From Candidatus Omnitrophota bacterium (GTDB lineage: Bacteria; Hinthialibacterota; Hinthialibacteria; Hinthialibacterales; Hinthialibacteraceae), in NCBI GenBank assembly GCA_003598175.1, contig QZKN01000032.1, forward strand, positions 1 to 38,818: a DNA stretch of 38,818 bases. The letters run 5' to 3'. A program made the position numbers and the translations under genes. Each line of letters starts with the position of its first letter. Positions within the stretch are counted from its first letter, which is position 1. Under the pieces are notes generated by a model that saw nothing but the letters and a program-made list of their open reading frames with translations, made no database searches and was not told where the DNA came from. Positions 34,252 through 38,818 of the stretch are shown piece after piece.

Positions 34252-35247
34252 ATGAAAACGTTACAGGATCAGCATGTATTGGTCACCGGCGCGGGTGGAT
34301 TCATCGGTTCTCATCTTGCCGAAATGCTTGCGCCGCGATGCCGGAAGGTGACCGCCTTGATTCATTATGACGCCCGCTCGGATTGGAGCAATCTCGAACA
34401 TCTTCCCCGGCAAGTTTTACATGAAGTGGAAGTGATCGCGGGGGATATCACCGACGCACAATTTGTTCGGCAATGCATTAAAGGCAAAGACATCGTTTTT
34501 CATCTTGCCGCACTGATCGCGATACCCTATTCCTACCTCGCGCCGGAAATTTTTTTCCGTACGAACGTTCAGGGGACGTTATTCGTGCTGGAAGCCTGCC
34601 TGCGGGAAGAGGTGAAGCGAGTGATTACGGCCTCGACAAGTGAATGTTATGGCAGCGCCCTCTATACGCCGATGAACGAAGAGCACCCGTTGCAGGCGCA
34701 ATCTCCGTATTCGGCCTCCAAAATCGGCGCGGATAAAGCCGTGGAGAGTTATTGTTGTTCGTTTAACCTGCCGACGGTCGTCGTTCGTCCATTCAACACC
34801 TACGGACCGCGGCAATCCGCGCGCGCGGTGATCCCGACGATCATTACCCAGGCGTTATCCCCACAACCGGATATCCGATTGGGGGCGCTTTCGCCGATCC
34901 GCGATTTCACTTACGTTACAGACACGGCAGCCGGTTTTATTTCTGCCGCGACGGTGGAAGGAATCGAGGGAAAAACGATCAATCTCGGCGTCGGAAAAGG
35001 CATTTCCATCGGAGACCTGGCAAAACGCATTTGTGATCTCTGCGGGGTGGAAAAAAGCATAGCTTGCGACGAGGAACGCATCCGCCCGGAAAAAAGTGAA
35101 GTGTCGAAATTGATCAGCGACAATGCCAACGCGCGCCGATGGCTCGATTGGCAGCCGCGGATCGAGCTGGAAGAGGGGCTCCGACAGACGATCGCGTTTA
35201 TGCAAGCGCATCCGGGATTATATAAACCGGAAATGTATCAGCGATAA
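34252..35247 (+). CDS. NAD-dependent epimerase/dehydratase, LegB-like 4,6-dehydratase
   Basis: A 331-residue extended short-chain dehydrogenase acting on a nucleotide sugar. The NAD motif T-G-A-G-G-F-I-G-S-H is at 12-21. Catalytic Tyr153 and Lys157 are in S-P-Y-S-A-S-K, with S-T-S-E-C-Y-G at 128-134. The stretches H-L-A-A-L-I-A-I-P-Y-S-Y and P-F-N-T-Y-G-P-R-Q-S-A-R-A-V recall the LegB group, which makes a 4-keto-6-deoxy UDP sugar for legionaminic acid and related amino sugars. No LegC/H/I/F-like gene follows, so a final sugar cannot be named. GGAGGT stands eight bases before the ATG. It leads the glycan gene group with the GT4, methyltransferase and GT39-like genes. Confidence 0.85.
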   Translation: MKTLQDQHVLVTGAGGFIGSHLAEMLAPRCRKVTALIHYDARSDWSNLEHLPRQVLHEVEVIAGDITDAQFVRQCIKGKDIVFHLAALIAIPYSYLAPEIFFRTNVQGTLFVLEACLREEVKRVITASTSECYGSALYTPMNEEHPLQAQSPYSASKIGADKAVESYCCSFNLPTVVVRPFNTYGPRQSARAVIPTIITQALSPQPDIRLGALSPIRDFTYVTDTAAGFISAATVEGIEGKTINLGVGKGISIGDLAKRICDLCGVEKSIACDEERIRPEKSEVSKLISDNANARRWLDWQPRIELEEGLRQTIAFMQAHPGLYKPEMYQR

Positions 35248-35346
35248 GCAGGCCGGCGCAGGATCTGCGGGTGAGGCAAGCGTCGCAAATGGAGACGCCG
35301 GCTCTTTCCGGCAATGATTTCATGCGCACGACAATTTCTTGAAACG

Positions 35347-36489
35347 ATGTCAACCATGCTGAAAATTCTTTCCCTGAATTATGAATTTCCCCCCATTGGC
35401 GGCGGCGGCGGCAATGCGCATCGGCATATTTTGCGGGAATTCACCCGATTCCAGGATATGCATGTGACGTTGATCACGACCACCATTCAACCGGATCCAT
35501 TTACGGAGACTTTATCGCCCAATGTTCAAATCCATTTTCTTCCGATTAAAAAGCAGGATCTCTTCTTTTGGCGACGGTCGGAAGTGATACGCTATCTGGC
35601 GATTCATCATGGTTTTCTGGGAGAACATTTAAAAACCAATTCCTATGATTTATGCCACGTATTTTTTGGTTTTCCGTCCGGTTTGTTGGCCTTTCTGCGG
35701 CGTAAGACCCTTCCTTATCTGGTTTCGGTGCGGGGTTCGGACGTGCCCGGTTACAACCGGCGTTTTTCACTGGATTATGTGTTTTTGCGCCCGATTCTCA
35801 ACCGCATTTATCGTTCCGCGCGAGCGGTTGTCGCCAATAGCCGCGGATTGCAGGATCTTTTTCAGCGGCAGTTTCCGCGACTCACCGCGCAAGTGATTCC
35901 TAACGGCGTGGATACCACCCTGTTCGCTCCGGTTTCACGCCCGATCCCATCTGAATTCACATTGGTCACCTTGGCTCGTCTCATTCCTCGCAAAGGCATC
36001 GATCTATTGCTTCGCGCCTGCCGTATTTTGCAACAGAACGGTTTTGCGTTTCAGTGCCACATCGTCGGCGACGGGCCGGAAGAAGAGAATCTGAAAAAAT
36101 TGAGTCGGGAATTAGGTATCTCCGAGAGGATCACCTTTCATGGAAGGATGGAACGGGAAAGCGTGGCTCGTTTTTTGCCGCAATGTGACCTTTTCGTGCT
36201 TCCATCCTACGCCGAAGGTATGTCCAATGCCGCTCTGGAAGCGATGGCGTGCGGTTTGCCGCTGGTCTTGACCGATACGGGAGGCTCGCGTGAACTGATC
36301 GATGGAAATGGGAAGATCGTCGCTATCGGCGAGAGTCTTTTGTTGGCGGCAACACTGATGGATTTACTCTCTCAACCGCAACAATTGCGAGAAATGGGAG
36401 ATCAATCGCGTATTCGAGCAGAACAGTACTCGTGGCGGACGGTAGCCCAACAGTATCATGATTTGTATGTTCGACTTTGCCATGATTGA
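35347..36489 (+). CDS. glycosyltransferase family 4 protein
   Basis: About 380 residues. The N-terminal lobe begins L-K-I-L-S-L-N-Y-E-F-P-P-I-G-G-G-G-G, the Gly-rich donor/acceptor loop of GT4 enzymes. The second lobe has V-T-L-A-R-L-I-P-R-K-G-I-D and the retaining-enzyme motif E-G-M-S-N-A-A-L-E-A-M-A-C-G-L-P near the end. GT4 enzymes move a sugar from a nucleotide donor to a growing glycan at the cytoplasmic face of the membrane. The frame opens at ATG 35314. I chose the ATG at 35347, though the ATG at 35356 is equally possible, and none has a strong ribosome binding site. It follows the 4,6-dehydratase gene by 100 bases, and the two probably serve one surface glycan. Confidence 0.87.
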   Translation: MSTMLKILSLNYEFPPIGGGGGNAHRHILREFTRFQDMHVTLITTTIQPDPFTETLSPNVQIHFLPIKKQDLFFWRRSEVIRYLAIHHGFLGEHLKTNSYDLCHVFFGFPSGLLAFLRRKTLPYLVSVRGSDVPGYNRRFSLDYVFLRPILNRIYRSARAVVANSRGLQDLFQRQFPRLTAQVIPNGVDTTLFAPVSRPIPSEFTLVTLARLIPRKGIDLLLRACRILQQNGFAFQCHIVGDGPEEENLKKLSRELGISERITFHGRMERESVARFLPQCDLFVLPSYAEGMSNAALEAMACGLPLVLTDTGGSRELIDGNGKIVAIGESLLLAATLMDLLSQPQQLREMGDQSRIRAEQYSWRTVAQQYHDLYVRLCHD

Positions 36490-36645
36490 ATTACAGGGTG
36501 GGATGAATAAAATGAATCGCACCGTTCTGCAGCCAGGATAAGGTGGTTTTCTGAAGTTGTGGTGCGGGCATCCTGTCTGCACAATATATGGTAGTCAGAT
36601 ACGGTGGGTTTCGCTTTGCTCAACCCACCCTACGCAGAGAACGAT
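36490..36645. repeat. three repeat units stacked before the methyltransferase gene
   Basis: In order: an imperfect inverted repeat in GGGTGGGATGAATA...GAATCGCACC (36497-36523), an H-family hairpin GTGCGGGCA/TGTCTGCAC with loop TCC and two G-T pairs (36562-36582), and a third palindrome GGTGGGTT/AACCCACC (36603-36629, extending to CTAC at 36633). The third type is one I recall as a dispersed repeat in other bacterial genomes. Its sequence reads through in frame and gives the following gene a false longer N-terminus. Confidence 0.6.
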
Positions 36646-37401
36646 ATGAGTGTATACGACTGGATTAAAACCCGTGACCGTGAACTTGCCGACGAGGCAG
36701 CCGGCGGCGACCGGTATTTTTTGTTGTCTCCGACTCGCCTGAGTTTATACCGCAAGTTGTGTCCTCTTCTTCACCGCTTTGTTCATGGGAGGTGTTTGGA
36801 TGCCGGGGCGGGGCGGATGGCATATCGTCAGACCATCAAAGAAACCGTCGAAGACTACATTGCGATGGATATACGACCGCGAACCGGCTTGCATGCCGCC
36901 GGTTCGGTGTTGGAAATGCCCTGGAAACGCGAGTCATTCGATTCCATTCTATGCTTGCAGGTGCTGGAACACGTTCCCGATCCACGAAAGGCCTTATGTG
37001 AGTTTTATTGTTGCCTCAAACCGGGCGGTTTTTTGATTTTCAGCGCGCCCCATCTTGCCTATTTGCATAACGAACCTCACGATTATTTCCGTTTTACCAA
37101 ACACGGTATCCGATTTTTGCTCGAACGCGCCGGATTTTCCGTGGAGGAGATTATTCCGGCGGGCGGATTGCTTTCTTTTCTGGTTCATATTCCTTCGATG
37201 TTCATCAAGGCGTTGTTTTCTCCGATTCCGGTGATCAACCGATGCGTGTATGGTTTCAATTCAATCGTTTCACGGGTGGTGGTGTGGTTGGACGAGCGGG
37301 TGGAGACGCGAAAATTATTTGCACTGAATTATATCGCCGTGGCGCGGAAACCGCTTGATTCGCGTCAGGACAGTCAATTGTATTCTTCTTCATCGTTTTA
37401 A
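36646..37401 (+). CDS. class I SAM-dependent methyltransferase
   Basis: A 251-residue enzyme. The SAM-binding motif R-C-L-D-A-G-A-G-R is near residue 46, an acidic motif II is I-A-M-D-I-R-P, and motif IV-like L-C-L-Q-V-L-E-H-V-P-D-P follows. The last ~70 residues contain a hydrophobic stretch (L-L-S-F-L-V-H-I-P-S-M-F-I-K) which may touch the membrane. The ATG at 36646 is chosen because the 14 codons before it lie in a palindromic repeat. Its ribosome binding site is poor (AGAGA). The neighbours suggest methylation of a sugar or a glycan carrier. Confidence 0.87.
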   Translation: MSVYDWIKTRDRELADEAAGGDRYFLLSPTRLSLYRKLCPLLHRFVHGRCLDAGAGRMAYRQTIKETVEDYIAMDIRPRTGLHAAGSVLEMPWKRESFDSILCLQVLEHVPDPRKALCEFYCCLKPGGFLIFSAPHLAYLHNEPHDYFRFTKHGIRFLLERAGFSVEEIIPAGGLLSFLVHIPSMFIKALFSPIPVINRCVYGFNSIVSRVVVWLDERVETRKLFALNYIAVARKPLDSRQDSQLYSSSSF

Positions 37402-37502
37402 TGCTATACTGATCCACCATATTGGACGGATCGAAGCATCCGAAAAAATGGATGAATTAATAAAACGCAGAGCATTCTATAAAATCAATCGAAAACCATC
37501 TC

Positions 37503-38818
37503 GTGAAGACATTCGATCTGCAGGACAAAATTATCGCGGCCGGTTTGGCGTTGGGAGTCTTCCTGTTTTTATCGGCGGATTTGGGCGCTCCCGGCGTAAC
37601 CTGGGACGAAGCGTACCCAAGTTTTCACGACAGCAAAAGACAAGCGGCATGGATCGCAAATTTATTTTCTTCCGCATCGTCTTTTTCTCAGGAAACGATT
37701 GATTTGTATTGGGAAAGCACTTCGGATCATCCGACAATTCAGCGCAGTATCGCCGCGATCAGTTATTTGCTATTCTCTCCGTTTCTCGATGAAATTATTG
37801 CATTTCGTCTGCCCGTCGCATTTCAATTTTCCGTTTTGATTGCCTCGATATTTCTGTTTCTGCGTTTGTTTGTACCGAAAAATTCATCCGTTGCGGGCGC
37901 ACTCTCGCTGGTTTTCATGCCGCGTGTGTTCGGACATGCTCATCTGGCTAATTTGGATACTCCCATTATGTGTTGGTGGTTTTGGGCCGCGATAATCGTT
38001 TTTTTGGTTTATCACGGCAGGATGCGGCCGATTTGGTTTGGTTTGGCGTTTGCCATCGCGTTCGGCGCGAAATTGCATGCAGCCTTTTTACCCTTTCCAT
38101 TGCTTGCCTGGGCGGCAATCCAATGGTTTTTTAATCGTGATGGGAAGAGTGAAGTCGGGAAACGGATTATTTCGGCCGTGTTTTGGGCTTGTATATTGAC
38201 TCCGGTTCTCTATATCGGCCTGCAACCGTGGTTGTGGCATGACGCCATTCCCCGCATTGCCCATCGATTCCTGGGGTATGCGGAGAAAGTGCCGCAACGG
38301 CCGATTCCTCTTTATTATTTCGGAACGATTTACGCAGGCAATACGCCGTGGCATTATCCCCTTGTCCTGTTTTTTTTCTCGCTGCCGCCTGTGGTTCTGT
38401 TGTTGTGGCTTATCGGTCTATTGCCGCCGTTATTCGCAAAAACGTTATGGGGTAGGGGCGATTCGCGAATCGCCCCTACATCGCGACCCGTTCCTGCGTC
38501 GAATTGGATAAGCTTAAATGGGGGAATTCATCTTTTTCTGTTGTTCCTTTTTGTGACGCCGTTGGCGTTGCTGTTGCTTCCCATGGCGCAGGGATACGAT
38601 GGGTGCCGGCTTTTTCTTCCTGCATTTCCATTTGCCGCATTGATGGTTGGATTTGGTTTTGACGCAGTTTTGTCGTTATTGCGGAGACGCATGAATTTTA
38701 TTATCGCCAATTCGTTGGTATTTCTTCTTATGTTGGTTCCTCCGCTTTACTCCTATTACAAGATCCACCCTTATTACCTGGCATATTATAATGAATTGGC
38801 TGGCGGGATTCGAGGCGC
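37503..38818 (+). CDS. GT39-like (ArnT/PMT type) membrane glycosyltransferase, 3' end outside window
   Basis: An open frame of at least 438 codons runs from a GTG at 37503 to the window end without a stop. The first helix is followed by P-G-V-T-W-D-E-A-Y-P, the acidic motif of the first outer loop in GT39-type enzymes, and many hydrophobic helices follow. Such enzymes move sugars from polyprenyl phosphate to lipids or proteins outside the membrane, which fits the UbiA-type carrier enzyme and the GT4 and dehydratase genes nearby. A perfect P-family palindrome (38452-38479) lies inside the gene in frame and adds residues near W-G-R-G-D-S-R-I-A-P-T in a loop between helices. No good ribosome binding site is visible before the GTG. 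Confidence 0.8.
   Translation, partial: MKTFDLQDKIIAAGLALGVFLFLSADLGAPGVTWDEAYPSFHDSKRQAAWIANLFSSASSFSQETIDLYWESTSDHPTIQRSIAAISYLLFSPFLDEIIAFRLPVAFQFSVLIASIFLFLRLFVPKNSSVAGALSLVFMPRVFGHAHLANLDTPIMCWWFWAAIIVFLVYHGRMRPIWFGLAFAIAFGAKLHAAFLPFPLLAWAAIQWFFNRDGKSEVGKRIISAVFWACILTPVLYIGLQPWLWHDAIPRIAHRFLGYAEKVPQRPIPLYYFGTIYAGNTPWHYPLVLFFFSLPPVVLLLWLIGLLPPLFAKTLWGRGDSRIAPTSRPVPASNWISLNGGIHLFLLFLFVTPLALLLLPMAQGYDGCRLFLPAFPFAALMVGFGFDAVLSLLRRRMNFIIANSLVFLLMLVPPLYSYYKIHPYYLAYYNELAGGIRG
38452..38479. repeat. perfect 28-bp palindrome, family P, inside a coding region
   Basis: The first half GTAGGGGCGATTCG is followed by its exact reverse complement. The element keeps the reading frame of the GT39-like gene and encodes G-R-G-D-S-R-I-A-P-T. 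It is the intact form of the element at 16036-16063. Confidence 0.9.

Noticed and set aside
36604..36645. N-terminal extension of the methyltransferase from the ATG at 36604
   Set aside because: It is encoded by a palindromic repeat and has no ribosome binding site in front; the ATG at 36646 gives a normal start.
9561..38818. CRISPR array made from the dispersed palindromes
   Set aside because: The repeats are scattered, differ in sequence, are not evenly spaced and no cas gene is present.
1..38818. tRNA or rRNA genes
   Set aside because: No tRNA-like acceptor/T-loop arrangement or rRNA-like sequence was noticed by eye. The cloverleaf-like repeats lack a T-loop and anticodon arm, so they were not called as tRNAs. 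A tRNAscan run would decide.

Overview
The window looks like a chromosomal segment of an uncultured, diderm (Gram-negative) bacterium of roughly 50% GC. The evidence is an RND pump with a lipoprotein adaptor, LptC/LptA-like genes next to pyrG, Tat-signal Gfo/Idh/MocA dehydrogenase, and several GspG-like pseudopilins. The protein style (short prepilin paralogues with an almost identical first 40 residues, Tat-exported oxidoreductase, S8 protease with long C-terminal extension) recalls the PVC / Sumerlaeota / Hydrogenedentota type of lineage. That placement is from memory and is weak. No rRNA, tRNA, CRISPR array, transposase or phage gene was seen.

Layout. (1) 17-9560, minus strand: an efflux/export operon running from a lipoprotein adaptor through an ABC ATPase, an ABC-2 permease and an RND permease to an ABC permease fused to a degenerate M1-peptidase-like domain. 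(2) 10044-10760, minus: a stand-alone class I glutamine amidotransferase. (3) 10922-14856, plus: three paralogous GspG-like pseudopilins, with a secreted two-domain jelly-roll-like protein between the second and third. (4) 14913-19152, plus: galT, purC and a polytopic GT-C-like membrane protein. (5) 19158-22984, minus: pyrG, lptC-like, lptA-like and efp, all co-directional. (6) 23399-29652, plus: secreted subtilase, citramalate synthase and an FAD-dependent oxidoreductase. (7) 29748-31876, minus: a small very acidic protein, a decaprenyl-phosphate phosphoribosyltransferase-like UbiA protein and a GNAT acetyltransferase. (8) 32499-38818, plus: Tat-exported dehydrogenase, then a sugar/glycan group (LegB-like 4,6-dehydratase, GT4 glycosyltransferase, SAM methyltransferase, and a GT39-like membrane protein that runs off the end).

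The most unusual layer is not in the genes. Nearly every longer intergenic gap carries short palindromic elements that fall into recurring families: (P) perfect or decayed palindromes bounded by GTAGGGGC...GCCCCTAC, (H) hairpins or paired hairpins with a small ATCC/AGGAT/GTCC-like loop, often nested inside an outer stem to give a cloverleaf-like fold, and (C) C/G-run inverted repeats. Two H copies in opposite orientation share the same 50-bp length with a compensatory base-pair change, and one perfect P palindrome lies in frame inside a coding region. The repeats also reach the starts of purC and the methyltransferase gene and lengthen their reading frames artificially. Several starts are non-ATG (GTG/TTG) and were chosen here by Shine-Dalgarno spacing.
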